Shown here in pieces: positions 1 through 12,464 of a stretch of DNA of 64,000 nt; within the stretch, counting starts at the first letter, position 1; every line of letters starts with the position of its first letter. The position numbers and the translations under genes are program-made. The stretch is from NCBI GenBank assembly GCA_019454045.1, contig SKCR01023322.1, positions 22,061 through 86,060 on the forward strand, given 5' to 3'. The notes beneath the pieces were generated by a model. The model was not told where the DNA came from and ran no database searches. It was given only the letters and a program-made list of their open reading frames with translations. The stretch is from Zanthoxylum bungeanum. Its lineage: Eukaryota; Streptophyta; Magnoliopsida; Sapindales; Rutaceae.

Positions 1-1500
1 ACGGGTGAAAAGGTTTCACCGTAATCGATACCATGTCATTGACGATACTCTTTAGCTACAAGCCTAGTTTTGTACGTTTGTATGTTGCCTACCATGTCTC
101 TATTCCTTTTGAAGATCCATTTACAACCAATAGGCTTAATGCCTTCTGGTACATCAACCAGTGTCCAAAATTGGTTGGTATACATGGAATCCATTTTGAA
201 CTTCATGGCTTCTTGCCATAAAGTGGAGTCGATACCTTGTATCGCTTCCTCATACGTAGCCGGTTAATCTTCCTCAATAAGATTAATGTCTACATGAGGT
301 GATATCAGAAACCCATACCTCTCAAGTTGTTTTCAGACTCTCTCCGACTTACGCGGTTCTTGTGTATCAGAAGATTGTGGAACAGTCTCATCTCTGATGG
401 ACTGTTCGTGTTCCGTGAGGGGGTCAGTGCTAGGAATAGTATCACTCCGATTTTCATCGAGTTCTACTTTCCTCCCACTTACCATTGCATTCATGAATTC
501 ATTTTCTAGGAAAATCGCATGAATAACAACAAATATTTTGTTCTCTTGTAGGTTGTAGAAATAATATCCTTTCGTTTCCTTAGGATAACCTATAAATAGG
601 CACTTATTCGATTTTGGTTCTAGTTTAGTACTATCCAAACGTTTAACATATGCCCAGCATCCCCAAATATTCAGGAATAAGAAACTCGGTTTCTTTCCTG
701 CCCATATCTCATATGGAGTCTGTTCAACTGACTTTGACGGAACTTTATTCAAAATAAGTATTGCAATGTTTTTAATGCGTATTCCCAGAAGGAAATCGAT
801 AGCTCTGTGCGACTCATCATTGACCTTAACATGTCCAACAAAGTTCGATTTTTCTGTTCGGACACACCGTTCAATTGAGGTGTTCCGGGAGGAGTCCACT
901 GTGAAAGAATACCATATTCTTTCAAGTAATCTTGAAAAATCATTGATTAAGTATTCTCCACCACGGTCCGACCGCAATGTTTAATACTTTTGCCAGTCTG
1001 TTTTTCTACTTCGTGTCGAAACTCTTTGAATTTCTCAAAAGTTTCCGACTTGTGTTTCATAAGATACACATAACCATACGCGATGCATCATCCGTAAAGG
1101 TTATGAAGTATTCATATCCACCTCTAGCCTGGCTAGACATGGGCCCATATACGTCACTATGAACGAGGGCTAACAGCTCGGTGGCACGTACATTTTACCA
1201 CTAAAAGGTTTTAGGCATTTTTGCCTAATAAACAAGATTCCAGACATCATATGAATTAGGATCAAATCCGTCCAAGTATCCACTCTTCGAAAGTGTGGAT
1301 ATACGAGTTTTGTTAATATGTCTCAGACGACAATGCCGCAAATAAGTCTCATCCATTTTACTCAATTTGAGTTTTTTGTTTGTCATGTTATATGTTTGAG
1401 ATTCGTTTATATCAAAATATAAAGACCATTATTCACATCTGCTGTACATATCTCAATATCATCTTTATAAACAAAACACCCAGTGTTCCTGAATACAAAG
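1..1500 (-). pseudogene. Element A pol remnant (integrase to start of RT)
   Basis: Minus-strand pol fragment of a copia element. The integrase core is visible between about 333 and 1300, with the RSDRGGEY block and a GTPQLNGVSE block near the catalytic Glu, followed towards position 1 by the linker into reverse transcriptase. The reading frame is broken several times: at about 770 a T-rich stretch is longer than in copy B, and other single-base indels occur near 950 and 1205. Compared with the same stretch of B (8274-9790) it is the more damaged integrase, so it cannot make a working enzyme. The rest of pol lies beyond the window edge. Confidence 0.9.
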
Positions 1501-1689
1501 GTATACCCGCATCGGGTTAAACTAGACAGAGATAATACTCATAGTCAAACTAGGTACAAAATAACAGTCGCCTAATGTAAGTACATGCCCTGAGGGCAGA
1601 TTCAAAACATAGGTGTCAACGGCCAAAACAACGACTCTCGTCCCATTTTTGACTCATATGTCGATCTCCCCTGAAGCCAGTCTCCTGCT

Positions 1690-2636
1690 AATCTAAATAT
1701 CTTGCACATCAGTACATATGTGAGTACCACATCCAGTATCAAAAATCCAATTTTTAACACTAGTAATGAACATGTTTATTTCAATAACAAACATACGTGA
1801 AGCCGGAGCCTTGCCCGCCTTCGCTTCCTTCAAGTCCACCTTGAACTTCGGCATTCACGCTTCCAGTGACCCCATTTTCCACAGTGTAGGCAGACGTCTT
1901 GGGATTATCTTTGTCTTCCCAGAAGACTGTGATGAGTGAGCCTTGCCTTTTTCTTCTTCTTCTTCTTCACACCCCCAGAAATTCTTCGGCCAAGCCTTGG
2001 CCTTCTTGGATGTCGAAGTAAGATGCGCCTCGCGCTTCTTGCCTTCAGAAGCTCTGGCTCTGCCTCTTTCAGCATAGCCATTAACTCTCCAAGAGTTTTC
2101 TCTTGGTTCATCATATTATAGTTCATGATGAACCCGCCCCAACAGTCAGGCAGAGACTGTAAGATCAAATCTATGGAAGTCTCGTCCTCAAAGGTAATGC
2201 CCAGCTAACCCAGTTGTTCGATGTCAGCAATCATCTGCGACACATAGTGTTCGACATATGTACCATCTGACATACGAGAGCGAAAGAGCTTCTTCTGTAA
2301 ATCATACTTCTGAGATCTAAAATTAGATCTATGAAGATCCTTCAACTTCAACATCATCGCATAAGGATCCAATCCCTTGTTCTGACGACGAAACTGAGGA
2401 GTCATTGCGGCAAGCATAACGGATTGAGCAGTAAAGTTATCATCACGATGAGTCTTCCAAAGCTCATGCTCCATTGGCTGCTCAAGTCCGGGCTCAGGCC
2501 CGAGAGGTCTCTCTATTACATAGAGCAACTTCTCAGCTCCTAGGACTATCCTGAGGTTCATTTCCCAGTCTGGAAAATTTACGCCGTTAAAGACATTCTC
2601 ACCCTGATTATGTCCCTAACGCATCTTTCCAGCCAT
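1690..2636 (-). pseudogene. Element A gag and protease remnant
   Basis: Minus-strand gag of the copia family, starting at an ATG at 2634-2636 that matches the gag start of B at 10920. The N-terminal gag domain is open from 2561 to 2205 and the C-terminal lysine-rich part from 2168 to 1905. The zinc knuckle near 1850-1890 and the protease active-site stretch near 1740 are recognisable by alignment to B but are out of frame. Around 2170-2330 this copy keeps the ancestral gag sequence, whereas B has a scrambled patch there. Non-functional. Confidence 0.85.
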
Positions 2637-2966
2637 TTTGATTGCTATAGTCCAACTATCCAATCAAATATTCGGTACACTCAAATGCAATGGTTACTAT
2701 AGTCCAACTATATAACCAACTACAAATGGAGTAGTGTTGAGTACAGTCTAACTGTTCAAAGAAAACAATAAATGTATAATATTAGTCCAACTAATATATA
2801 TAATAACGAAAAATAATAATAATAGAGCGCGCATATTAGCGAGTATTAAACGAAATTACAAATTTAATACTAGCCTCCCACTAATTTTCGGCGAGCCTCT
2901 AACCTCCGTTGAGTACTCGGGAAACCTAGTTTCCTAGGGGCTAGGATCCCGTTAAATAATACACAA

Positions 2967-3325
2967 CCTTGACTTTGGCCAACAAGCTGTATAAAATTTA
3001 ACTAGGTAGATCTCTAAGATCAATTGGATCCCATCCAATTCCTAGATCCGGTAGGTGGACATCCAAGTCCGAAACATATATCTAATATATTTCCTAACCT
3101 GTTTCCTCTGAATCAACTAAGCCTTGGCTTTGGCTCAACAAGCTTAATGATTCCAGTTAAGCGTGACCTATTGACAGTGGGAAAACTTTGTAATCCACGT
3201 CGATGAACAAGAGTGACCTTGACTTTGGCCAACAAGTCACAACTGCCCAAGACATGCGATATTAACAAAGCTTTCATGGTTCAAACACATCCGCGATAGA
3301 CAATGATCTTGACTTTGGCCAACAA
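2967..3325 (-). repeat. Four spaced copies of an 18-20 bp leader repeat (A)
   Basis: The plus-strand word CTTGACTTTGGCCAACAA occurs at about 2967-2986, 3217-3236 and 3307-3325, with a diverged copy at 3121-3141. All are in the untranslated leader between primer-binding site and gag. The same four copies recur in element B at 11255-11274, 11410-11430, 11505-11524 and 11594-11612. Because both elements preserve them, they belong to the family and are not a local accident. The surrounding leader (2640-4975) is AT-rich and holds no gene. Confidence 0.85.
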
Positions 3326-3997
3326 ATCAAAGCCAATCTTGGATCTTGAGAGAGAACCACTCAATGGAAGGAAACACTTAATATTAAATGCGAGGGCGTT
3401 TTCGTAAATTGGCAACCAATTTATTATCTTTGATTAGGTCTCATCATACACCCTTAAACATGCATTCTAAAAGCACAATAAGGCGCGATAAATATAATAA
3501 TGATATGCGGATGGATATTCATATACATTTTGTTCCTAGAATAAATCTCTCTATTTTCTTTTCCTCTCTCCCGCTAGCACTTTACATTCTTCTATTTCCA
3601 AATTACATAACACTATAAGAAACCTCATTTACATTGAGGGGAATTGGTGAGAAGAGAAATACAATGAGAATAAGAGGTGATGTGCTGGACACGCAGGTCC
3701 AATTTCATATAAATACAATATTTACAACAATTTCTAAAATTACCCCCACCCATCTAATATTCATCCGATATACATTATTCAAACAAATACATCCAAGAAT
3801 TCACACATAACATGTTATCAATCAATATAATCTAATTAATTAATTCTTCAAATAATGACCATCCAATGTTCATACAACGAATTGATTTGCGCGAGTCCAA
3901 CTCGTTTAAAAATAAATACTCAAAGTAAGTATTCTTGAATTATATCAAACTACAATATTAAATCCAATTTAAATTGTATTCAATACTAATTCAAATT

Positions 3998-4178
3998 TAA
4001 TTCCAATTAAACAATTACACTTATTCTAATATAATAATGCCTTTTTAGACTTGGATTCCAAATCCAATCCAAATGGTCTCAAAGGCTTTAATTCCAAATT
4101 AAACAATTACACTTATTCTTTTATAATAATGTCTTTTTAGACTTGGATTCCAAATCCAATCCAAATGGTCTCAAAGGC
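3998..4178 (-). repeat. 90-bp direct tandem duplication in the A leader
   Basis: Two adjacent ~90-bp copies (3998-4087 and 4088-4178) share a block running from TTAATTCCA to GGTCTCAAAGGC. B has the same pair at 12282-12373 and 12374-12464, so the duplication predates the split of A and B. Confidence 0.85.
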
Positions 4179-4975
4179 CTATTTAGCATCCAATGCCAAT
4201 TCTATTAGGTCCAATGGGCTTTAATTAATTCTTTAGGCATGGACCTTTGACTAATATGGATCAAGCCCATAATGCATTGGCTCATTTAGGAATCACCCTA
4301 TGCCATAAATTAATTTTGGCCCATTAGGCCCAATTAGATTATTAAAGGCCCAAAAGTCATATTTTGGACTTTTATGGAAATAGTTTAGGCCCAATTGGAT
4401 CCAACCCAATTGTCCACAACCAAACTTGGCCCCAACCAAGCCCATTAATCCAAATATAACCAAATTAGCACATTTAGTATTTTAGGGACTAATTTACATT
4501 AATACAATATTCCAATATTACATTAATCCATTTAAGTGTAATTAACATAACTAATTAATTAATCTAACATTTCCAAAATATTAATTAATCTAATTAATCA
4601 TGCTTATCTTTCCAATCATGTCCAACACAAATTGAAGCAAAATCAAGTCTCCAACAAACATGCTAACTCACGGCAATGACAAGAAATTAATATCCAATTT
4701 GATTCCAATCCAATTAAATCAACATTCAACATATATATCATGTCATTAACACATCCAAGTGTCAAAATTTTAAAAATCACCATGAGTTATACTAGGGTAA
4801 GTTAAGGCCATGATAGGGAAATTTGATCCAATCAATTTTTAACAATCCAACAATGCACAACACCAAGTTACCATCATCTAACATCAACCAACAACTCAAT
4901 TTTGAATTTTCATGCCCAAGCAAAAATTCCTAATTAAGTTTATGAACCCTAGTTTTCAAAATCATATTTAGCAAG

Positions 4976-4988
4976 GCTCTAGATACCA
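4976..4988 (-). other. Primer-binding site of element A
   Basis: On the minus strand this reads TGGTATCTAGAGC, one base after the LTR end. It resembles the usual copia primer-binding site complementary to initiator tRNA-Met (TGGTATCAGAGC) with a small change in the middle. The identical site occurs in B at 13264-13276. Confidence 0.8.
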
Positions 4989-4989
4989 T

Positions 4990-6902
4990 TGTTAGTCTCT
5001 AAGACATGCCACAAGATCCTAAACATGATTTTATGTGTGAAAATTACAAGAAAAATGGCGGAATCATTTACTATGTAATTTGGAGAAATTTCAATTTTTC
5101 TTTTGGATGAAGCTCCAAGCTTGTTGTTTTGTTCTTGGGTGAGTTCCTATCACCTTATTTGACTCCTCCAAGTGCTAGCTTAGTGAAATTTTGAAGCAAA
5201 ATTTCATTCCAAATGAGAGAAGGATCGACAATGAGAGAAGAAAGAGAGTGAATAGTGTGTTGTTTCCAAAAACTTGGTAGTTGTGTGTTAAAGACAATTA
5301 ATTAATAAAACCAACTACTTCCATCATATTAGACATTTGATGTAAGTCATGTGGTCCCACCACACTTAAATTCAAATTTTGAGTTGGCTTATACAACACA
5401 CAACTTGACATGGGTCCACCAAAGTCAAAGATATTGTTTTCCCATAGCAACAAAAAGACACACGCTAAGTCACGGGAAATTTTATCGAGTTCGTTTAATC
5501 CAATTAAATGAATTTTCCATCGCGCCATAATTAAATCCAATTTAATTAAATAATTATGCCTCGCAAAAATATTACGATAGTCACTTTCAAATTAATTCTA
5601 AATTAATTCGTTTGTCCGAATTAAATACAATTTTAATTCGTATTGAAATCTGATTTCAATTAATATATCCAATATATTATTTTAGCCACAAATAAATAAA
5701 TTAAATAGAAAAATCTAATTTAACTATTAAATTTATTTTATCGATTAATTCTAAATTAATCGCGTTCTCTCTTCTATACGAATTTAATCCCAGATTAATT
5801 CTTGTCTCAATTAATCCCAGATTAATTTTCTCTCTCATAAATAATCTCAGATTAATTTTATTGAGTCAAATGTCATTGGTGAATCTTTAGGAAGCGACCC
5901 AAGAGATTTCTGGATATATTGGCAGTAAATACGGTTATCAGAATATCCAAACACATGCGTACCCTGTACCATGTTCTCACCGATTTACAATATATGGTAT
6001 GCTTCTAGAAAAGCATCGTGCCTACCCAATTCTCCAGAAATATTCACCGAGGAATATCATATGTATCAGGCGTAGTAATACTAATATTATGTAATACGTA
6101 ATACGATCCAGTATCGGATGTCACATGCTAGGCCTAGGGCTGGCTCTGTGTCTGCCCCATACGAAGCATATCCCGAGTAACTAATCTCTATAATCGGGAA
6201 GTCATGACCTAGTCATACTATCCCGATAACTGCAGCTTTTAAGAGTACTAGTTCTGTACCCTGTGTGACCATCATCTCTATATGACTAAAGTGATACTCT
6301 CATATTGACATCACATCCAATACACTATGATTCTCAGTAAACCCAATACAGGCGTACACAGAACCTGTTAAAGCTCCAGACGATCAATACTAAAGTAAAC
6401 TGATTGTCGCAAGTAATAGCGACGTAAGTCTCAGGTTAAAGATCACATACACCTACCCTGATTCGGATTCCCATAGACACATAGTCATACTACCAATGGG
6501 ATTCCGAGTGGGTCTATCTAGAGTGAACTTTACCCGGTCTAACGGCTAACAGAACCTCTTATTACACTTGCATAAATATCCAATACCTAAATATATGAGA
6601 ACTATGTTGTTAAGCTTCCATAACGCGCACAAGTGTAATACTAGTCTATTCTGCATATTCAATGTCCAGTCTCGATAATACTTCGACTAGCGATATTTAA
6701 TGATTAAACCGTTCGTGGATTAATATTGTCTCATATCTTATTAATCTGATTTAACCATATGGACTCTTATCATTAATATATATTCAAGTAATCTAATTAC
6801 AATAATGATAAAATAGCAATTTCCTTTGGTCACATAGTTAATTTGTACAAAAACACAATGTTCTTTACAAATAGTGATGTTATGGGTCATAATTGTCCAA
6901 CA
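4990..6902 (-). repeat. LTR shared by tandem elements A and B (1913 bp)
   Basis: This LTR is the 5' LTR of A (its plus-strand left edge meets A's PBS at 4976-4988) and also the 3' LTR of B (its right edge meets B's polypurine tract at 6903). It aligns along its whole length with 13278-15199, and more distantly with the solo LTR at 30480-32339. It is AT-rich and contains three spaced copies of a CAGATTAATT-type repeat near 5790-5860. Confidence 0.93.
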
Positions 6903-6913
6903 ATCTCCCACTT
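6903..6913 (-). other. Polypurine tract of element B
   Basis: The minus strand reads AAGTGGGAGAT directly before the LTR start TGTTGGACA. This purine run at the 3' LTR border is where plus-strand DNA synthesis is primed in LTR retrotransposons. Confidence 0.85.
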
Positions 6914-6969
6914 GGCCTATAGTCAATCACTCAAGTATCTAACACCTGAACTATGTACATGTCGCTCAA

Positions 6970-7488
6970 ATTTTACTGAGATATAGCATTCGTCATCGGA
7001 TCTGCAATGTTATCATCTGATGCGATCTTCTCGATCTTCACATCGCTACGATGTATGATCTCACGAATTAGATGAAATCGTCGAAGTACATGCTTGGATC
7101 GTTGATGAGACCGTGGTATGAAATCGTCGAAGTAAATGCTTGGATCGTTGATGAGACCGCAGTTCCTTAGCTTGTACGATAGCCCCATTATTGTCACAAT
7201 ACAAAGGTACGGGCTCAGTTGCTAAAGGAACTACTCCTAATCCAATTAGGAATTTACGGATCCAAACTACTTCTTTTGTTGCCTTAGCTGCAGCAATATA
7301 TTCTGCTTCTGTTGTTGAATCGGCAACAGTCTCTTGCTTGGAAGATTTACAGCTCACTTCTTTGTTGTTTAAACAAAATATGTACCCTAATTGCGATTTG
7401 TAGTCGTCTTTGTCATTTTGGAAACTTGCATCGGTGAACCCAGTTACCTCAAGTTCTCCTTCCCCATAGACTAAGAAAGCATCTTAGT
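6970..7488 (-). pseudogene. Element B RNase H domain, disrupted by a local duplication
   Basis: C-terminal RNase H part of copia pol. The sequence shows the SSKQETVADSTTEAEY block and a YCDNNGA block typical of copia RNase H. After the KELRSHQRSKH block the frame is lost, because a 42-bp segment is duplicated with a 46-bp offset (7072-7113 and 7118-7159). The domain's tail continues in another frame (6973-7100). The enzyme would be truncated. Confidence 0.88.
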
Positions 7489-8375
7489 TTATTTAAGATA
7501 CTTAAGGATGTTCTTTACAGTAATCCAGTGACCATCACCTGGATCGGCCTGATAGCGACTGCACATGCTCAAAGCATATGAGACATCAGGTCGCGTACAT
7601 ATCATGGCGTACATGATCGATCCGACTGCTGAAGCATACGGGATCCAAATCATTGCATCTCTCTCATCTTGAGTTTTAGGACACATATCCTTCGATAGAG
7701 AGACGCCATGTGACACCGGAAGCAGCCCCCTCTTGGACTGATCCATGTTGAATCTCTTCAACACTTTGTCAATGTACGAGCTCTGGGAGAGTGCCAACAA
7801 CTTTCTAGATCTATCCCGGTAGATCCTTATTCCTAGAATAAAGGCTGCCTCTCCCAGGTCTTTCATGGAGAATTTTAATGAAAGCCAAGCTTTCACCGAT
7901 TGTAGCATGGGAATGTCATTTCCAAGAAGCAATACATCATCAATGTATAGGACAATTAATGTCAGTGTGCTCCCATTAACCTTCTTATATACACAAGAAT
8001 CATCTTCGTTTTGAATGAAACCATATTCTTTTATGATCTCATCAAAACATTGGTTCCAAGAACGCGATGCTTGCTTTAATCCATAAATGGATCGGTTTAA
8101 CTTGCAAACCTTGTTTGCATGTTTTGGCAGGACAAAACCGTCAGGCTGTTGCATATAAACATCTTCCAAAAGGTTTCCGATAAGGAAATCGGTTTTGACA
8201 TCCATCTGCCATATTTCATAATCGAAATATGCAGCAATAACAAGCATTATCCGAATGGATTTAATCATGGCAACGGGTGAAAAGGTTTCACCGTAATCGA
8301 CACCATGTCGTTGACGATACCCTTTAGCTACAAGCCTAGCTTTGTACGTTTGTATGTTGCCTACCATGTCTCTCT
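7489..8375 (-). pseudogene. Element B reverse transcriptase
   Basis: Copia-type reverse transcriptase, open for 292 codons from 8367 to 7489. Visible blocks in order are YKARLVAKGYRQ, the METFSPVA-like GETFSPVA, WQMDVKT, YGLKQA and the catalytic YIDDVLLLGN. The usual AFLNG block reads DFLIG. Upstream, the RT start lies in another frame, with the frameshift near 8370-8375, so the domain is separated from integrase. It is followed by the damaged RNase H. This is the best preserved pol segment of the A/B family in the window, but it is not part of a complete polyprotein. Confidence 0.92.
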
Positions 8376-8837
8376 TCTTTTAAAGATCCATTTACAACCA
8401 ATAGGCTTAATGCCTTCTGGTACATCAACCAGTGTCCAAACTTGGTTGGTATACATGGAATCCATTTCGAACTTCATGGCTTCTTGCCATAAAGTGGAGT
8501 CGATACCTTGTATCGCTTCCTCATACGTAGGTGGTTCATCTTCCTCAATAAGATTAATGTCTACATGAGGTGAGATCAGAAACCCATACCTCTTAAGTTG
8601 TTTTCTGACTCTCTCCGACTTACGCGGTTCTTGTGTATCAGAAGATTATGGAACAGTCTCATCTCTGATGGACTGTTCGTGTTCCGTGAGGGGGTCGGTG
8701 CCAGGAACAGTATCACTCCAATTTTCATCGAGTTCTACTTTCCTCCCACTTACCACTGCATTCATGAATTCCTTTTCTAGGAAAATCGCATGAAGAGCAA
8801 CAAATATTTTGTTCTCTTGTGGGTTGTAGAAATAATA
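8376..8837 (-). pseudogene. Element B integrase-RT linker and RT N-terminus
   Basis: This stretch joins integrase to reverse transcriptase. Conceptual translation in one minus frame gives the start of RT with a LVDVPEGIKPIGCKWIFK block just right of 8376. The preceding linker is interrupted by stop codons around 8645 and 8838. It aligns with A at about 103-565. Confidence 0.75.
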
Positions 8838-9790
8838 TCATTTCGTTTCCTTAGGATAACCTACAAATAGGCACTTATCCGATTTGGGTTCTAGTTTGGT
8901 ACTATCCAAACGTTTAACATATGCCCAGCATCCCCAAATCTTCAGGAATAAGAAACCTGGTTTCTTTCCTGTCCATATCTCATATGGAGTCTGTTCAACA
9001 GACTTTGACGGAACCTTATTCAAAATAAGTATTGCATTATTTAATGCGTATCCCCAGAAGGAAATCGGTAGCTCTGTGCGACTCATCATTGACCTTACCA
9101 TGTCCAACAAAGTTCGGTTTCTCCGTTCGGACACACCGTTCAATTGAGGTGTTCCGGGAGGAGTCCACTGTGAAAGAATACCATATTCTTTCAAGTAATC
9201 TTGAAACTCATTGCTTAAGTATTCTCCACCACGGTCCGACCGCAATGTTTTAATACTTTTGCCAGTCTGTTTTTCTACTTCGTGTCGAAACTCTTTGAAT
9301 TTCTCAAAAGTTTCCGACTTGTGTTTCATAAGATACACATAACCATAACGCGATGCATCATCCGTAAAGGTTACGAAGTATTCATATCCACCTCTAGCCT
9401 GGCTAGACATGGGCCCGCATACGTCACTATGAACGAGGGCTAACAGCTCGGTGGCACGTACATCTTTACCACTAAAAGGTGTTTTAGGCATTTTGCCTAA
9501 CAAACAAGATTCGCAGACATCATATGAATTAGGATCAAATCCGTCCAAGTATCCATTCTTCGAAAGTGTGGATATACGAGTTTTGTTAATGTGTCCCAGA
9601 CGACAATGCCACAAATAAGTCTCATATGTTTTACTCAATTTGAGCTTTTTATTTGTCATGTTATATGTTTGAGATTCGTTTATATTCAAAATATAAAGAC
9701 CATTATTCACATTTGCTGTACATATCTCAATATCATCTTTATAAACAAAACACCCAGTGTTCCTGAATACAAAGGTATACCCGCATCAGG
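8838..9790 (-). pseudogene. Element B integrase
   Basis: Copia integrase, open for 290 codons (9710 to 8838). The HHCC zinc-binding domain is visible (LWHCRLGH, then CESC), followed by the catalytic core with [23 protein letters not shown] and GTPQLNGVSERRNR, which together supply the D,D,E residues. The ORF stops at 8838 before joining the linker to RT, and it is separated from protease upstream by stops near 9790-9965. The domain is well kept, but the polyprotein is not continuous. Confidence 0.93.
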
Positions 9791-9968
9791 TTAAACTAGA
9801 TACAGAGATAATATTCCTAGTCAAACTAGGTACAAAATAACAGTCGCCTAATGTAAGTACATGCCCTGAGGGCAGATTCAAAACATAGGTGCCAACGGCC
9901 AAAACAGCGACTCTCGTCCCATTTCTGACTCGTATGTCGATCTCCCCTGAAGCCAGTCTCCTGCTAAT

Positions 9969-10920
9969 CTACAGATCATGCACATCAGTACATATGTGAG
10001 TACCACATCCAGTATCAAAAATCCAATTTTTAAAACTAGTAGTGGACATGTTTATTTCAATAACAAACATACCTGAAGCCGGAGCCTTGCCCGCCTTCGC
10101 TTCCTTCAAGTCCGCCTTGAACTTACGGCAGTCACGCTTCCAGTGACCCCGTTTGCCACAGTGTAGGCAGACGTCTTGGGATTTGTCATTTGTCTTCCCA
10201 GAAGACTGTGATGATTGAGCCTTGCCCTTCTTCTTCTTCTTCTTCACACCCCCAGAAGTCTTCGGCCAAGCCTTGGCCTTCTTGGATGTCGAAGTAAGAT
10301 GCGCCTCGCGCTTCTTGCCTTTCAGAAGCTCTGGCTCTGCCTCTTTCAGCATAGCCATTAACTCTCCAAGAGTTTTCTCTTGGTTCATCATATTATAGTT
10401 CATGATGAACCCGCCCCAACAATCAGGCATAGACTATAAGATCAAATCTATGGAAGTCTCGGCCTCGAAGGTAATGCCAGCTGATCTTAGTGTTAGCAAT
10501 GCATATGTATGTAAATCATTTGACATAGTGTTTGAGCATATGTACCCTGTATTACTACGAGAGAGAAAGGCTTTTTCGTAAATCATACTTCTGAGATCTA
10601 AGATTAGATCTATGAAGATCCTTCAACTTCAACATCATCGCATAAGGATCCAATCCCTTGTTCTGACGACGAAACTGAGGAGTCATTACAGCAAGCATAA
10701 TGGATTGAGCAGTAAAGTTATCATCACGATGAGCCTTCCAAAGCTCATGCTCTACTGGTCGCTAAAGTCCGGGCTCAGGCCCGAGAGGTCTCTCTATTAC
10801 ATAGAGCAACTTCTCAGCTCCCAGGACTATCATGAGGTTCATTTCCCAGTCTAGAAAATTTACGCCGTTAAAGACATTCTCACTCATGATTATGTCCCTA
10901 ACGCTTATCTTTCCAGCCAT
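9969..10920 (-). pseudogene. Element B gag and protease
   Basis: gag starts at an ATG at 10918-10920, and the N-terminal domain is open to about 10760, where a stop breaks it. The C-terminal part is open from 10430 to 9969. It contains a lysine-rich stretch, one CCHC zinc knuckle (CLHCGKRGHWKRDC) and then the protease active-site block FDTGCGTHIC. Between 10440 and 10600 the sequence no longer matches copy A and gag is unreadable. The zinc knuckle and Asp-Thr-Gly motif are intact. Confidence 0.9.
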
Positions 10921-11254
10921 TTTGATTGCTATAGTCCAACTATCCAATCAAATATTTCGGGTACACTCAAATGCAATGGTTACTATAGTCCAACTATATA
11001 ACCAACTACAAATGGAGTAGTGTTGAGTACAGTCTAACTGTTCAAAGAAAACAATAAATGTATAATATTAGTCCAACTAATATATATAATAACGAGAAAT
11101 AATAATAATAGAGCGCGCATATTAGCGAGTATTAAACGAAATTACAAATTTAATACTAGCCTCCCACTAATTTTCGGCGAGCCTCTAACCCTCCGTTGAG
11201 TACTCGGGAAACCTAGTTTCCTAATGGGCTAGGATCCCGTTAAATAATACACAA

Positions 11255-11612
11255 CCTTGACTTTGGCCAACAAGCTGTATAAAATTTAACTAGGTAGATC
11301 TCTAAGATCAATTGGATCTCATCCAATTCCTAGATCCGGTAGGTGGACATCCAAGTCCTAAAAATATATCTAATATATTTCCTAACCTGTTTCCTCTGAA
11401 TCAACTAAGCCTTGGCTTTGGCTCAACAAGCTTAATGATTCCAGTTAAGCGCGACCCATTGACAGTGGGAAAGCTTCGTAATCCACGTCGATGAACAAGA
11501 GTGACCTTGACTTTGGCCAACAAGTCACAACTGCCCAAGACATGCGATATTAACAAAGCTTTCATGGTTCAAACACATCCACGATAGACAATGATCTTGA
11601 CTTTGGCCAACA
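11255..11612 (-). repeat. Four spaced leader repeats in element B
   Basis: CTTGACTTTGGCCAACAA at 11255-11274, 11505-11524 and 11594-11612, with a variant at 11410-11430. The order and spacing are the same as in A. They lie in the leader between gag and primer-binding site; the rest of 10921-13263 is AT-rich and non-coding. Confidence 0.85.
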
Positions 11613-12281
11613 AATCAAAGCCAATCTTGGATCTTGAGAGAGAACCACTCAATGGAAGGAAACGCTTAATATTAAATGCGAGGGTGTTTTCGTAAATTGG
11701 CAACCAATTTATTATCTTTGATTAGGTCTCATCATACACCCTTAAACATGCATTCTAAAAGCACAATAAGGCGCGATAAATATAATAATGATATGCGGAT
11801 GGATATTCATATACATTTTGTTCCTAAAAAAATCTCTTTTTTCTTTTCCTCTCTCCCGCTAGCACTTTACATTCTTCTATTTACCCAATTACATAACACT
11901 ATAAGAAACCTCATTTACATTGAGGGGAATTGGTGAGAAGAGAAATACAATGAGAATAAGAGGTGATGTGCTGGACACGCAGGTCCAATTTCAAATAAAT
12001 ACAATATTTACAACAATTTCTAAAATTACCCCCACCCATCTAATATCCATCCGATATACATTATTCAAACAAATACATCCAAGCATTCACACATAACATG
12101 TTGTCAATCAATATAATCTAATTAATTAATTCTTCAAATAATGACCATCCAATGTTCATACAACGATTTGATTTGCGCGAGTCCAACTCGTTTAAAAATA
12201 AATACTCAAAGTAAGTATTCTTGAATTATATCGAACTACAATATTAATCCAATTTAAATTGTATTCAATACTAATTCAAAT

Positions 12282-12464
12282 TTAATTCCAAATTAAACAA
12301 TTACACTTATTCTAATATAATAATGTCTTTTTAGACTTGGATTCCAAATCCAATCCAAATGGTCTCAAAGGCTTTAATTCCAAATTAAACAATTACACTT
12401 ATTCTTTTATAATAATGCCTTTTTAGCCTTGGATTCCAAATCCAATCCAAATGGTCTCAAAGGC
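12282..12464 (-). repeat. 90-bp tandem duplication in the B leader
   Basis: Copies at 12282-12373 and 12374-12464, orthologous to the pair at 3998-4178 in A. Confidence 0.85.

Larger units (their letters stand above)
1..4989 (-). mobile_element. Ty1/copia element A, internal region, cut by the window edge
   Basis: This is the internal part of a minus-strand copia retrotransposon. Base 1 aligns with base 8274 of neighbour B and the two stay collinear up to the LTR that starts at 4990, so A is a second copy of the same family and continues off the left edge. Reading right to left it holds a primer-binding site, a long AT-rich leader, gag with protease, then integrase and the start of reverse transcriptase. 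All coding parts carry frameshifts and stops. A shares its 5' LTR (4990-6902) with the 3' end of B, giving an LTR-internal-LTR-internal array. Confidence 0.93.

Noticed and set aside
5298..5540. 80-aa minus-strand ORF in the A/B LTR
   Set aside because: It is not open in the other LTR copy (13278-15199) and lies in U3-like AT-rich sequence.
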